Assembly: GCF_014023125.1 (NCBI RefSeq) | Contig: NZ_CP048914.1 | Location: forward strand, 62,001 to 126,000 | Source: Candidatus Xianfuyuplasma coldseepsis | GTDB taxonomy: Bacteria; Bacillota_I; Bacilli_A; Izemoplasmatales; Izemoplasmataceae | Reading direction: 5' to 3' | Length of the DNA stretch: 64,000 nucleotides | Part shown: piece by piece, positions 1-9,718 of the stretch | Layout: each line of letters begins with the position of its first letter | How positions within the stretch are numbered: position 1 is the stretch's first letter | The notes under the pieces: model-generated | The model's input: the letters and a program-made list of their open reading frames with translations, nothing else | Databases searched by the model: none | What the model was told of the DNA's origin: nothing | Made by a program: the position numbers and the translations under genes

Positions 1-1793
1 ATCGCCTCGACTGCATTGGCGACATTGTTCATGTTGTGGTAATCATGGACTGCCATCAAATCAAAACGGAATCCATCAATATGATACTCTTCCGCCCAGT
101 AGGTAACACTATCAACAATAAATTTATCTACCATATAGCGTTCGGTAGCCGTTTCGTTTCCGACACCAGTTCCATTACTGAAACTACCATCGCTGTTAAA
201 ACGATAGAAGTAATTTGGAACAATGCGATTAAAACTATACGACGCACCTGGTCCAGTGTGGTTATAGACTACATCGTTAATCACATTGATACCATTACTA
301 TGTAACGCCATTACCATTTGTTTGTATTCGTTTACTCGGACAGCGCCATCATAGGGATCGGTGGAGTATCCACCTTCAGGACTATTGTAATTTTGAGGAT
401 TATATCCCCAGTTGAATTGGAAGTCACGTTCGTCATTCCAATCTTGATCATAGGTTGGCAACAAATGGACATGGGTGATTCCAAGTTCAATTAAGTGGTC
501 CAGCCCAGTACTAACGGAAACCCCCGTATTGGAATTTGTATAAGATGTTCCTGCTACGGTGAATCCCATGTACAATCCCGCATATTCATCCGGACCATTC
601 CAACCACCATCACTGGTTAAATCACGTACATGCAATTCATAAATAATCGCTTCATTGGGATTGGTAAATCCATCAACTCCACTGTCGGTATCCCATCCCT
701 CAGGATCGGTACTATCCAAATCAAGGACCATTGCCCGTTGTCCATTCAAACCAAATGTAACACCATACGGATCTTGAATATCAATGACTTTCGATCCACT
801 ATTCACAACATTATACGTATAATACACACCATTCAAATCACCATCAACGCTTGCTTCCCAGACCCCTTCACCAATGTACTCCATTGGGATCGTATCGTAG
901 GGATCATTCGCTCCATCACTACGCATCGAAAGGGGGTGTCCCTCTTCATAGAGATTGACTTCAGCGGCACTAGAAAGGGGAGCCCACACACGGAATGTTG
1001 TACCAGTGGCTGAATAATCAAAACCTAGCCAGCCATCATAGTGATACGCATCCGCAAAGAGCGATGACTCAAAGGCGGCATCGATACGGATTACTTGTTG
1101 TACGACGGTATCTCCATACTGCACTTCCATCATATACGTGTTGCTTACATTCACAGTCGTGTCTAGTGCCAAGGTTCCCGTTGTTCCACTGATAAATCCT
1201 GTAAAACCAACAGGTACATCATTTTCTAATATTGTTATATCTGCCGCATCTATGCTATCCGTCGCCAGAAAATTCACATCCAAACTGGTATCAAAATAGG
1301 CATCTAATATCCCCGTAGAGAGTTCTTGTGCACACAAAAACGGATCGAGATTATCACGATCACATCCGACTTCGTCGGTCGCAACATAACTGATAAACTC
1401 CACACCTTGCAAGACATATGCATGGACTTCTCCACTTAGATTGGGACTTGAGATATCAAGATATCGATCCATATCAATATCTTTAATCCATGCGCCACCA
1501 CCATCCGGTATTTGCGCGACGATAATTCCAATGTCCATACCGAGATTGAAGTTGTTTGCAACCAGATCCACGGTAACGAATTTACCGTATTCATCTTCTC
1601 CGGTAAAGTCCACTTCGATTCCTTGGATTCCATCTTGCCAAAGCCAGACAGACCATTCATCATAGCTTCCATCGTAACGATGATAATGGACAACCAGATC
1701 ATTGGCATCGGCACTTAATAAGTTTGTATAATTAACTCCTAGTAGGATCACAATAAACAATAAGATACTGCTCATCACACGTATTCGTTTCAT
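1..1793 (-). CDS. pulA: Secreted type I pullulanase, 3' part beyond window
   Basis: About 597 N-terminal residues are visible; the gene runs off the left edge. The ATG at 1793 follows a GGAGG site and opens a signal peptide (MKRIRVMSSILLFIVILL). Next comes a CBM41/PUD-like starch-binding domain (LVVHYHRYDGSYDEWSVWLW, about residues 36-56), another beta domain, and a CBM48-like segment (GTTFRVWAPLSSAAEVNLYE). The type I signature YNWGYNPQNYNSPEGGYSTD lies near residue 460, the GH13 region I motif DVVYNH near 510 and the nucleophile motif GFRFDLM near 573. Known role: cleavage of alpha-1,6 links in pullulan, glycogen and starch outside the cell. The catalytic acid and the C-terminus are not visible. 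Confidence 0.93.
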   Translation of the reverse strand, partial: MKRIRVMSSILLFIVILLGVNYTNLLSADANDLVVHYHRYDGSYDEWSVWLWQDGIQGIEVDFTGEDEYGKFVTVDLVANNFNLGMDIGIIVAQIPDGGGAWIKDIDMDRYLDISSPNLSGEVHAYVLQGVEFISYVATDEVGCDRDNLDPFLCAQELSTGILDAYFDTSLDVNFLATDSIDAADITILENDVPVGFTGFISGTTGTLALDTTVNVSNTYMMEVQYGDTVVQQVIRIDAAFESSLFADAYHYDGWLGFDYSATGTTFRVWAPLSSAAEVNLYEEGHPLSMRSDGANDPYDTIPMEYIGEGVWEASVDGDLNGVYYTYNVVNSGSKVIDIQDPYGVTFGLNGQRAMVLDLDSTDPEGWDTDSGVDGFTNPNEAIIYELHVRDLTSDGGWNGPDEYAGLYMGFTVAGTSYTNSNTGVSVSTGLDHLIELGITHVHLLPTYDQDWNDERDFQFNWGYNPQNYNSPEGGYSTDPYDGAVRVNEYKQMVMALHSNGINVINDVVYNHTGPGASYSFNRIVPNYFYRFNSDGSFSNGTGVGNETATERYMVDKFIVDSVTYWAEEYHIDGFRFDLMAVHDYHNMNNVANAVEA

Positions 1794-1942
1794 AATCTAC
1801 CTCCAGTTCATTCTTATTGTACAAGATTCTGTCGGAGAATGCTACAAAGAAGATTTCTCTCATGATCACAAAAAAACGACTCAATAGCCGTTTCTTATGT
1901 AATAAAGCGATTCATCAATTTGTTGAAACCCTTTACATCTTT

Positions 1943-3136
1943 TTACAGTGCATAGAGGAACACGAGACCCATACCGAGAAACGTTCCAACAGCATACCCT
2001 ATACTACCGACAATTAAACCTGGAGCAGTTAAATCATCGTTTTTGATTTGTTTCGTAATCGCCGGAACAAAGGCCGGACCATACACCCCTGCAGTTAGTG
2101 TAATCATTGTACAATCGACATCAATATTCAAGAATTTACTGATGATGGTATGGAGAATAAATACCCCAACCGTGACGGTTCCATATAAAATCAATGTTGA
2201 TGTAAAGATCGATTGCAACTGGGTAAAATCAATACTACTTGCCAAGGCAAAACTAAAGATGAGGATTAAATACTGGCCAATAACATTCATCCCTTCGGTT
2301 TCACGGATGGATTTGTTAAAGGAACCCACAATACCAAGAATGGTTACGGTAATCATCATAGTCGGCACCAACAAATCAATCATTTTCCCATCTTCCATAC
2401 CCAGTAATATCCACACAAGAATACCGAATAATGCACCAAGGACAGCAATTCCAAATCCTAGAATAACACGCTTCCATAACGTTTTTGTTAATGTGAACTG
2501 GCGCATATCAATTTCTTCAAAGTTAATGATGCTAGAATCTTCTGTAAGGTAGTTCTCATCGGATCGATTTCGTAAGAATCGTGATAACAATGGTTTCGCT
2601 AACAACAATAAAAATACATAGAACAACGCCCCAATAATCATATCAGACAAATTAGCACTTAAAATGATATTTTGTTCTAATCCAAAAATATTGGCAATCG
2701 CATTGAGGTTTGGTGTTCCACCGGTATAGACACCAATCGCCATACCACTTAACACATCACCATCGGCTAGCGTATAAGCATACGCATAAAAGACAATACT
2801 GGAGACCACAACCGCACTAATTAAAAGCGATGCAAAACTCTTTAATACGGTTTTTGATAACTTCTTCGCTTCTTTTAAGTTCGCGGAAAACAACAACAAC
2901 GGAATGGCAATACTGATCGCCAAGTGACTTCCAATTTCACCAACATCCTTATTGGGAACAATATTCACTCCCAAACGATTCAATAGATAGATGAGTACAC
3001 TTAGTGTGATTCCCGCTAAATATGCAGTACCAATCGAACCGAACCATTTGGTTAAGATGAACTTGTCATTGCGGATAATAAACAGGGGAACTAGAATAAT
3101 CAGCGAGAGCTGTATGATCGCTACAACAATATTCAT
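1943..3136 (-). CDS. DUF819 family membrane protein (YjcL-like)
   Basis: A 397-residue integral membrane protein with about ten hydrophobic segments. The motif GVYTGGTPNLNAIANIFGL near residue 137 is typical of the DUF819 family. Two repeated halves and the distant resemblance to CPA-type or glutamate-type permeases suggest a transporter, but the substrate is unknown. The gene begins two bases after the stop of the acetyltransferase-like gene upstream (TAA CG ATG), so the two are almost certainly co-transcribed. Family assignment is firm; function is not. Confidence 0.8.
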   Translation of the reverse strand: MNIVVAIIQLSLIILVPLFIIRNDKFILTKWFGSIGTAYLAGITLSVLIYLLNRLGVNIVPNKDVGEIGSHLAISIAIPLLLFSANLKEAKKLSKTVLKSFASLLISAVVVSSIVFYAYAYTLADGDVLSGMAIGVYTGGTPNLNAIANIFGLEQNIILSANLSDMIIGALFYVFLLLLAKPLLSRFLRNRSDENYLTEDSSIINFEEIDMRQFTLTKTLWKRVILGFGIAVLGALFGILVWILLGMEDGKMIDLLVPTMMITVTILGIVGSFNKSIRETEGMNVIGQYLILIFSFALASSIDFTQLQSIFTSTLILYGTVTVGVFILHTIISKFLNIDVDCTMITLTAGVYGPAFVPAITKQIKNDDLTAPGLIVGSIGYAVGTFLGMGLVFLYAL

Positions 3137-3138
3137 CG

Positions 3139-4233
3139 TTAATCAATATCCTTTCCATACAGACGATAGATTTTAATAATGTCACCACCGAATTTTTTAA
3201 AGGCATTGATAGGTTTCGGGTTGTCTTCCATCATTGTACCTGCTTCAAATTCATTGATACCAATCCGTTCAAATTCATCATATATGACCTTAAACATATG
3301 ACCAATCAGTCCTGTATTTTGATAATCCTCAACAATGTATTGCATCATCCCACGCGCTTTTGTAATATGTTTTTTAGCTCGCAAGAGAGTCCATAATTTC
3401 AATCGTCCTCTGGTTTTTTTGAACACTTGATTATAATCTGGTAATACCAAACAAAATCCAAGCGGTCGGTTGGTTTCATTTTCTCTTGCAATCCGGATTA
3501 AATTGGGATTAATAAACGATTTTAATTGTTTTGCGGCGTTTTCAATCATATCCATCGTTGGTGCGTCTTGATAGATAATATCATTTGTCGCATCATCTAA
3601 TATCTCTTTGATATCCTTCATATCCCGATCGAGATCTTTAAAATTTAATGGATCTACACGAACATCATGACTTCGTAAAAAATACTTGGAAACGGTGGAT
3701 AATCGTTTCTTTGATTTTTCACTATATTCCGCATCTAACAAAACGGTATCAATTGCTTTATAACATCCAATACTTTCTAACAGTGGTCCATAGTACTCAT
3801 AATTATAACTGGTGAAAATGACGGGATCACTGTCAAACCCTTTGACTAAAATTCCACGACGAGTATCGGGGTCATATGGTGCAAATGTCCCTTCAACATA
3901 ATCGATTCCTTTGGCTTTTAAATCCGTCTCCATAGCGGTAAAAATCTCTTTCGCAACGTCCTGATCATCAATCGCATCAAAAAACGAGAAATACCCTATG
4001 TCTTTGCCTTGTTTTTTTGAAGCATCAATCGTGTACATGATCCGTCCAACAACCTGGTTCTCCCGATAACAGAGTAAGGCAGTATAGTCTTTTTTACGTA
4101 AAATCTCGTCGTTTAACTCCTTCATTAAAAAGAAAAAAATCGGATATACTTGATGACTTGATTCAGGATATAATTCTTTTATGAAATAGACAAACTGTTT
4201 TAAATCTTGCTTTGTACGGACTTGTTTGATCAT
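3139..4233 (-). CDS. GNAT-like N-acetyltransferase, two-lobed
   Basis: 364 residues preceded by a strong AGGAGG site. The C-terminal part (about 240-360) has a GNAT pattern: RPLGFCLVLPDYNQVFK, a YQNTGLIGHMFKVIYDEF helix in the acetyl-CoA region and NPKPINAFKKFGG near the end. The N-terminal half may be a second GNAT-like lobe (VVGRIMYTIDASKKQG). It resembles uncharacterised YghO-type proteins. First gene of a two-gene operon with the DUF819 permease. The acceptor substrate cannot be told from sequence. Confidence 0.65.
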   Translation of the reverse strand: MIKQVRTKQDLKQFVYFIKELYPESSHQVYPIFFFLMKELNDEILRKKDYTALLCYRENQVVGRIMYTIDASKKQGKDIGYFSFFDAIDDQDVAKEIFTAMETDLKAKGIDYVEGTFAPYDPDTRRGILVKGFDSDPVIFTSYNYEYYGPLLESIGCYKAIDTVLLDAEYSEKSKKRLSTVSKYFLRSHDVRVDPLNFKDLDRDMKDIKEILDDATNDIIYQDAPTMDMIENAAKQLKSFINPNLIRIARENETNRPLGFCLVLPDYNQVFKKTRGRLKLWTLLRAKKHITKARGMMQYIVEDYQNTGLIGHMFKVIYDEFERIGINEFEAGTMMEDNPKPINAFKKFGGDIIKIYRLYGKDID

Positions 4234-4290
4234 ATCAATACCTCCTATTACATACTACTCATTGTACCACATTAACACTTCTTCGAACAT

Positions 4291-4321
4291 AAAAAAATGA
4301 CTCGTATATAATGAGTCATTT
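4291..4321 (-). terminator. Rho-independent terminator of the GDT1-family gene
   Basis: AAATGACTC/GAGTCATTT hairpin followed on the minus strand by a T run; its first arm overlaps the stop codon of the upstream gene. Confidence 0.8.
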
Positions 4322-5392
4322 CGATATTGATTGTTTATATTCCTCAATAAATTGTTTGTATTCAGTAAAGGATTTAGGGGCAATACTGCGGTGAAACAAT
4401 AGATAATCCAAGTGCTGCCGTATCGTATGCAAAATGGCAAAATCCGAATCATCCCAATGATCTTTAATCTCATCAATTGTAATATCAATTGCTTTAAGAA
4501 TCCGGGATGCTTCGACATCTTTAAATGCTTTATTTGATAAAGACTCCACATCAATATGATGTCCCTTTTTAGCCTCTTCTAGTAAGTATTTGGTATGTCC
4601 TATTAAACAGTGTTTTCCAATACAAGTTCCACAATACTCTTCTCCTAAACAAAGAATGTCCAAGGCTTGATCCATTGCTTGATAATACTCTTTTAGATGT
4701 TGGGCAACGCGTTGAAAAGTTGTTTGAGGTGTAGATCGATATTGTTGATAACTAATGTACAACATACTCAAATATCCAATCAAAGAAAGCCCGACAATCA
4801 CCAGCATCCATACGGAACTCAAGTTTGATGATTGATATCCACTTCCTAATTTGATCACACCGTATACAAAGAACAGTACGCTTGAAGCAATCCTGATATA
4901 GTAATCTGGAACACGCTCTCCGAGACGTTTCCCAACAACAATTCCCACATATGATACCGCAAGCATCGCCGAAACAGTACCAATCAAGATCATATACGGA
5001 TGATCACTTTCACTGCTCAATGCAAAGGTTGCAAGTTGTGTTTTATCTCCAAGTTCACCAACAAAAAAAGCCATCGCGATTACCACTATCGGGGTTGCCA
5101 TTTGGCGGACTGAGGGTGTGTCATCATCCCCGCGATCAAGCAGACTCAGATAGGCAAAGACAATGAAGATAAATGCAACAATGTAGGCAATTTGATATCC
5201 GAAGAACAACGAACCAGCAAATGTTCCAATCAATACAGCGAGTACATGATTCACAAGAATTCCAATAAAGACACCGATAACAACATCTCGCGTCTTGTAT
5301 TTCGTTGCAAAAGACATGGCTAAAATCTGCGATTTATCGCCTAATTCAGCAATGAATATAATAACAAACGCTGTCAATATTTCAAGAAACAT
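4316..5392 (-). CDS. TMEM165/GDT1 (UPF0016) cation transporter with Cys-containing C-terminal domain
   Basis: 358 residues. Residues 1-215 hold two repeats of the UPF0016 fold with the signature E-L-G-D-K-S/T-Q twice (AELGDKSQ near 16, GELGDKTQLATF near 113) and six or seven membrane segments. Known relatives (TMEM165, Gdt1, MneA) move Mn2+ or Ca2+, with H+ exchange proposed. The remaining 140 residues are an unusual soluble tail containing LCLGEEYCGTCIGKHCLIGH, four Cys and a His that could bind metal or a cofactor. Bacterial members are usually shorter. I saw no yybP-ykoY-type leader upstream. Substrate is inferred from family only. Confidence 0.85.
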   Translation of the reverse strand: MFLEILTAFVIIFIAELGDKSQILAMSFATKYKTRDVVIGVFIGILVNHVLAVLIGTFAGSLFFGYQIAYIVAFIFIVFAYLSLLDRGDDDTPSVRQMATPIVVIAMAFFVGELGDKTQLATFALSSESDHPYMILIGTVSAMLAVSYVGIVVGKRLGERVPDYYIRIASSVLFFVYGVIKLGSGYQSSNLSSVWMLVIVGLSLIGYLSMLYISYQQYRSTPQTTFQRVAQHLKEYYQAMDQALDILCLGEEYCGTCIGKHCLIGHTKYLLEEAKKGHHIDVESLSNKAFKDVEASRILKAIDITIDEIKDHWDDSDFAILHTIRQHLDYLLFHRSIAPKSFTEYKQFIEEYKQSISK

Positions 5393-5445
5393 GTAATCAC
5401 CTCTTGCGGTTTATTATTGTATCAAAAAGCGAACTCCTTATCAAC

Positions 5446-5472
5446 AAAAAAAAGGCATTTCTGCCTTTTTTG
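5446..5472 (-). terminator. Terminator of the EF-G-like gene
   Basis: AAAAAGGCA/TGCCTTTTT hairpin directly after the stop codon, with T run on the minus strand. Confidence 0.8.
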
Positions 5473-7551
5473 TTATTCATCTTCTTTTGTATACTCAGCG
5501 ATCACGGCATCCATCATGTGTGATGGAAGTTCTTCATATCGTACGAATTCACGTTTGAATACACCCGTACCTTGTGTCATTGCTTTTAAGTCAATCGTAT
5601 AGCTGATGATCTCAGACTCTGCAACTTCGGCAACGATTTTTTGTTTTCCACCGGGTAGTGGTTCCATTCCTTGTACTTGACCACGTCGTTTGTTGATGTC
5701 ACCCATAACATCACCAACATACTCATCACGAACCGTTACTTCAATTTTCATAATCGGTTCAAGAATGGTTGGTTTCGCATCTTTCAATGCGTTCTTAAAT
5801 GCGAGTGCAGCCGCTAACTTGAATGAAATTTCATTGGAGTCAACGCTGTGGTATTGGCCGTCGTATAATACCGCACGAACACCGATTACAGGGAATCCTG
5901 CAAGGGGTCCTTCTTGGAAGTGTTCAATCAATCCTTTTTCTACAGCTGGCCAGTATCCACGCGGTACAGAACCACCATGGATTTCTTCGGCAAATTCAAA
6001 ATCTTTCTCGTTTGGATCCATTGGTTCAAAGCGGATTTTAACGACACCAAATTGTCCTGATCCACCGGATTGTTTCTTATGTCGACCTTCAGCTTCTGCT
6101 TTGCGTTTAATTGTTTCGCGATAGACGATTTTCGGTTCCGATTGATCGACTTCAACTTTGTAAACGTTGAGTAGTTTTTCAAGGATAAATCCAATATGAG
6201 CCATACCTTGACCACCTATTAATAATTGAGCGGTTTCACGGTTGCGTTTAAACTCAAATGAGGGATCCTCAATGGCTAATTTATGTAACGCGGTTGAAAT
6301 TTTATCTTCATCGCGTTTGTTCCGTGGATGAATTGCCGTATAAATAGTGGCTTTTGGAATCTCTGGTCCTTCAATAATAACCGGTTGTTTTGAATCCGCT
6401 AGCGTACATCCAGTAAACACTTCTTCAATTTTGGTTATGATTCCGATATCACCCGCATGTAGTTTCTCAACATCAACGAGTTCTTTACCACGCATCAATG
6501 CTAGTTGATTGATCTTAATGGTTTCTTCCGAGTTGGCTACGTCAACACGTTGGCCACTTTCCAATGTTCCACTAAAGACTTTGATAAAACTGATGGTTCC
6601 AATAAATGGGTCGACAACGGTTTTGAAACAGTAGGCACTCAGTGGTGCGTCATCGCTTGTTTCCCGTTCACAAACCTCATCACTTTTCGGTTTTTTCGCT
6701 TGGATTGGTTTCAAGTCATTTGGTGCTGGCATATATTTTTCAATAATTTCTAGTAAATCCAAAATTCCAATGTTTTTCAGTGCTGATCCCACAACAACAG
6801 GCATTAGATTTCCACTTAAAACACCACTACGTAACCCACCGATGATTTCATCACGAGTTAGTTCTTCGCCACCGAAATATTTATCTAGAAGGTCTTCACT
6901 GGTTTCAGCAACACCTTCAATAATGCTTTCACGTAAATCTTCAACTTCTGCTTGCAACTCTGGAGACACTTCTTTTTCAACAACTTTTCCGTTTTCTAAA
7001 ACGCGGGTTTTCATATCGACTAAGTCAACATAACCTTGGAAGTCTTCTCCTTTAAGAATCGGCCATAAGAATGGAACAACTTTGTTTCCTAAAATATCTT
7101 TTAATTTCGCAATTAATTGATCAAACTTTACATTTTCCTTATCCATTTTATTCAAATAGATGATGGTTGGGAATCCGGCTTCACCCAAATCCGCTAGAAA
7201 TTGTTCGCTACCTACATCAATCCCTTTACTACCATCAATCATAACGATAGCACCCTTCACAACGGATAACGCCTGATCGACTTCACTAATTAACTCACGA
7301 TTCCCCGGAGTGTCTAAAAAGTTAATTTTAAATCCGTTGTACTCCACAGGAATAATACTTGTTGAAATCGAAGATTGATGATCCTTTTCTTCATTCAAAT
7401 AATCGGATACGGTATTCTTACTTTCTATAGAACCTTTTTTTTCAATCGCTCCAGTCTTGAAGAGAACGGATTCCATAAACGTTGTCTTCCCGGACCCTGG
7501 GGCCCCTACAACGGCTAAAGCGCGCAATTTTTCAGTATTGTACTGTTTCAT
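5473..7551 (-). CDS. Elongation factor G-like GTPase (FusA2/TetM-like paralogue)
   Basis: 692 residues with all EF-G domains. G1 is GAPGSGKT (17-24), G3 DTPGNRE (near 77), G4 NKMD (near 133). The C-terminal EF-G domains IV-V carry SGGSGQFGVV and the GGKQKIVAEV region. Divergent features (GSGKT with a leading A-P, no tuf/rps neighbours) point to the EF-G-like class whose cellular role is poorly defined, not the housekeeping translocase. It stands alone, with its own promoter (TATAAT on the minus strand at 7606-7611) divergent from the MFS gene. It lacks the extra C-terminal features that would identify a tetracycline-protection protein. Confidence 0.85.
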   Translation of the reverse strand: MKQYNTEKLRALAVVGAPGSGKTTFMESVLFKTGAIEKKGSIESKNTVSDYLNEEKDHQSSISTSIIPVEYNGFKINFLDTPGNRELISEVDQALSVVKGAIVMIDGSKGIDVGSEQFLADLGEAGFPTIIYLNKMDKENVKFDQLIAKLKDILGNKVVPFLWPILKGEDFQGYVDLVDMKTRVLENGKVVEKEVSPELQAEVEDLRESIIEGVAETSEDLLDKYFGGEELTRDEIIGGLRSGVLSGNLMPVVVGSALKNIGILDLLEIIEKYMPAPNDLKPIQAKKPKSDEVCERETSDDAPLSAYCFKTVVDPFIGTISFIKVFSGTLESGQRVDVANSEETIKINQLALMRGKELVDVEKLHAGDIGIITKIEEVFTGCTLADSKQPVIIEGPEIPKATIYTAIHPRNKRDEDKISTALHKLAIEDPSFEFKRNRETAQLLIGGQGMAHIGFILEKLLNVYKVEVDQSEPKIVYRETIKRKAEAEGRHKKQSGGSGQFGVVKIRFEPMDPNEKDFEFAEEIHGGSVPRGYWPAVEKGLIEHFQEGPLAGFPVIGVRAVLYDGQYHSVDSNEISFKLAAALAFKNALKDAKPTILEPIMKIEVTVRDEYVGDVMGDINKRRGQVQGMEPLPGGKQKIVAEVAESEIISYTIDLKAMTQGTGVFKREFVRYEELPSHMMDAVIAEYTKEDE

Positions 7552-7717
7552 AAATGCATTCCTCCATACGGTATATTTTTACAAACTTTTGAAAGCCTTT
7601 ACTCTATTATAGCAAAAACCCCTTTTAAACGTAAGGTATTTTCATAAAAAATCAGGATTATCACCACCACCACTTTTGGGTCTCATTGTATCACCTAAAA
7701 ATAACCGGACAATTATA

Positions 7718-7746
7718 TTGAATCTACCGCTTCGATTTCATATAAT
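7718..7746 (+). promoter_or_regulatory. Sigma-A-type promoter for the MFS gene
   Basis: TTGAAT, 17-bp spacer, TATAAT; 23 bp before the start codon, followed by an AGGAGG site. Confidence 0.75.
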
Positions 7747-7768
7747 ATAGTATCGTTAGGAGGCTTTT

Positions 7769-9010
7769 ATGAGTACAAATGAAAAGCGAAGTATGTTTGC
7801 CTTTATCTGGCATGGATTTTTCTTAGCATTGACGATGGCTATGTTGGATTTGAATACCGTATTTCCAACACTAATCAATACCTTATCAACCAATAAATTC
7901 ATCTTTGGTGCCCTGTATTCCATCATGCTTGGTACCCCGCTTATTTTCAATATTTTATTTAGCCATTATTTAAGCAGTAAACCCTTCAAGAAAAAGTATT
8001 TATTACTTGGGATGTATATACGCAGTCTCTCGTTTTTGGGTATGGGATTATTTACCTATTTATTAAGTGAGCAATATTCGAATATTGTTCTATATAGCTT
8101 CTTTGTCTTTGTGTTTTTATTCAGTGTAAGTGCTGGCTTTGCCGGACTTTCCTACAGTGATTTAGTGGCGAAAACAATCAAGGATTCTCGCCGTACAAGA
8201 TTGTTTAGTATGAAACAATTCTCTGGATCGTTGGCCAGTTTGTTTGGTGGTTTTATCATTGCTCGCATCTTTGCTCTTGGGATTGCTTTTCCACTGAACT
8301 ACACTCTTAGTTTGGTCATTGGCTTTATTGGTTTAATCATTGCTTCAGCAGGATTTTACTTCATGCATGAACCACCATCAGAAGCTATGAAACAGCGCCC
8401 ATCATTAGTCGCGTACATTCGTAATATTCCAAATATATTACGTAAAGATTCCTCATTTCGATACTACATCATTGTCGAAAACTTAAGTAGTTTCAGTGTG
8501 ATGATATTACCGTTTTATATCGTCTATGCAAAAGAGGTTATTACAGTGGATAATTCATTTATCGGAGTCTATCTTATCGTTCAAATATCAGGAACGATAT
8601 TCAGTAATATTATTTGGGGAATCATCGGTGAACGGTTCAATGCGAAAACCATTGTCCGATTCTGTATTTTACTTGGTGTTCTAAATCCAATCCTAGCGAT
8701 AACTCTTGGCCAATTTGGAGCCTATCCTTTTGCGGTTGTATTCTTTATTATGGGCTTTATGATTAGTGGACGACGCATCGGATTTGAACCGACATTACTC
8801 GATATCACTCCTCATGAACAACGGATGGAGTACTTAGGGATTCGTGGAACCCTGAACATCGCCATTATTATTCTTCCATTAGTTGGCGCACTATTGATTG
8901 AAACCATCGGCTATATCGTTGCCTTTTCCACGGTATCCGTGGTGATGATGATTGCTTTCTTCTTGCTTGCAAAAGTATCGGATAAACAAGTAGAAGCTTA
9001 TTGCCAATAA
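7769..9010 (+). CDS. MFS-type transporter
   Basis: 413 residues with about twelve hydrophobic segments and a central cytoplasmic loop (MHEPPSEAMKQRP, about 200-212), typical of major facilitator permeases. The start is fixed by the TTAGGAGGC site 7 bases upstream and by a clean promoter. No substrate motif is recognisable. It is single-cistron and converges on the XRE gene, sharing a bidirectional terminator. Confidence 0.8.
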   Translation: MSTNEKRSMFAFIWHGFFLALTMAMLDLNTVFPTLINTLSTNKFIFGALYSIMLGTPLIFNILFSHYLSSKPFKKKYLLLGMYIRSLSFLGMGLFTYLLSEQYSNIVLYSFFVFVFLFSVSAGFAGLSYSDLVAKTIKDSRRTRLFSMKQFSGSLASLFGGFIIARIFALGIAFPLNYTLSLVIGFIGLIIASAGFYFMHEPPSEAMKQRPSLVAYIRNIPNILRKDSSFRYYIIVENLSSFSVMILPFYIVYAKEVITVDNSFIGVYLIVQISGTIFSNIIWGIIGERFNAKTIVRFCILLGVLNPILAITLGQFGAYPFAVVFFIMGFMISGRRIGFEPTLLDITPHEQRMEYLGIRGTLNIAIIILPLVGALLIETIGYIVAFSTVSVVMMIAFFLLAKVSDKQVEAYCQ

Positions 9011-9034
9011 AAAAACACCACAAGGTGTTTTTTT
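9008..9034. terminator. Bidirectional terminator
   Basis: AACACC/GGTGTT hairpin flanked by A and T runs, between the convergent MFS and XRE genes. Confidence 0.8.
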
Positions 9035-9533
9035 ATTTCGCGTTCGTAATGTTGTGCAGTTCAATCGATTGCAGATATTTGATTTCTTGCTGGTAGCGGC
9101 CCACTTTAACAAGATTGTAAATCGCATACGCCCAACAAACCATCAAGACGGGGAAAACAAAAGCCATTGTAATCCCTTGTGTTTGTGCTGGTGGTTGAAA
9201 CGTGTCGAGTAGCACCAAACTAAGTGCAAATGTAAGCGATCCAATGGAACCAACGATAATTGCTTTGATATTGGTCGTTTGTCGCTTTTGCTTTAGTTCG
9301 GCCATATAGGTAGATTCTCCTCCTTTTACAGCCGTACCCAAAACCAATTGATCCAATGACACATGGAATAAACGTGCGATGGCAACGGCGTTGTACACAT
9401 CAGGTAAGGTATCGCCTGTCTCCCATTTACTCACTGTTTGTCGACTGACATTTAACACCGCAGCGAGTTCTTCTTGTGACATATTGCGCTCTTTACGAAA
9501 TCCGCTAATGCGTTCTCCTATTTTATGCATCAT
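9033..9533 (-). CDS. XRE-family regulator with membrane anchor
   Basis: 166 residues. An HTH_3 domain (IGERISGFRKERNMSQEELA, VSRQTVSKWETG) occupies residues 5-60. Two hydrophobic helices at about 90-112 and 120-140 place it in the membrane, a common layout in Firmicutes. I choose ATG 9533 because AGGAGG sits 8 bases upstream; an in-frame GTG at 9542 overlaps that site. Target genes are unknown; the divergent neighbour encodes the exported nuclease. Confidence 0.85.
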   Translation of the reverse strand: MMHKIGERISGFRKERNMSQEELAAVLNVSRQTVSKWETGDTLPDVYNAVAIARLFHVSLDQLVLGTAVKGGESTYMAELKQKRQTTNIKAIIVGSIGSLTFALSLVLLDTFQPPAQTQGITMAFVFPVLMVCWAYAIYNLVKVGRYQQEIKYLQSIELHNITNAK

Positions 9534-9718
9534 TATGCTCACCTCCTGATTTCATGGTACAACCATATTGCTCCATAAACCACCCATCCCGATTGACATC
9601 CTGTCGTTTTTGATTTACATTGTTGTCAACTTGATAATTACAATATCATTTTACCACATACAATCACTTTTTTCATGATATACTAGACATGTAGATTTTT
9701 TTATTAAAGGAGTGCATT

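Noticed and set aside
5393-5445. yybP-ykoY manganese riboswitch before the GDT1-family gene
   Set aside because: The leader is only about 50 bp and contains none of the conserved aptamer blocks.
5473-7551. Tetracycline-protection protein
   Set aside because: Although EF-G-like, it lacks the distinctive TetM C-terminal loops that I could recognise and has no mobile context.
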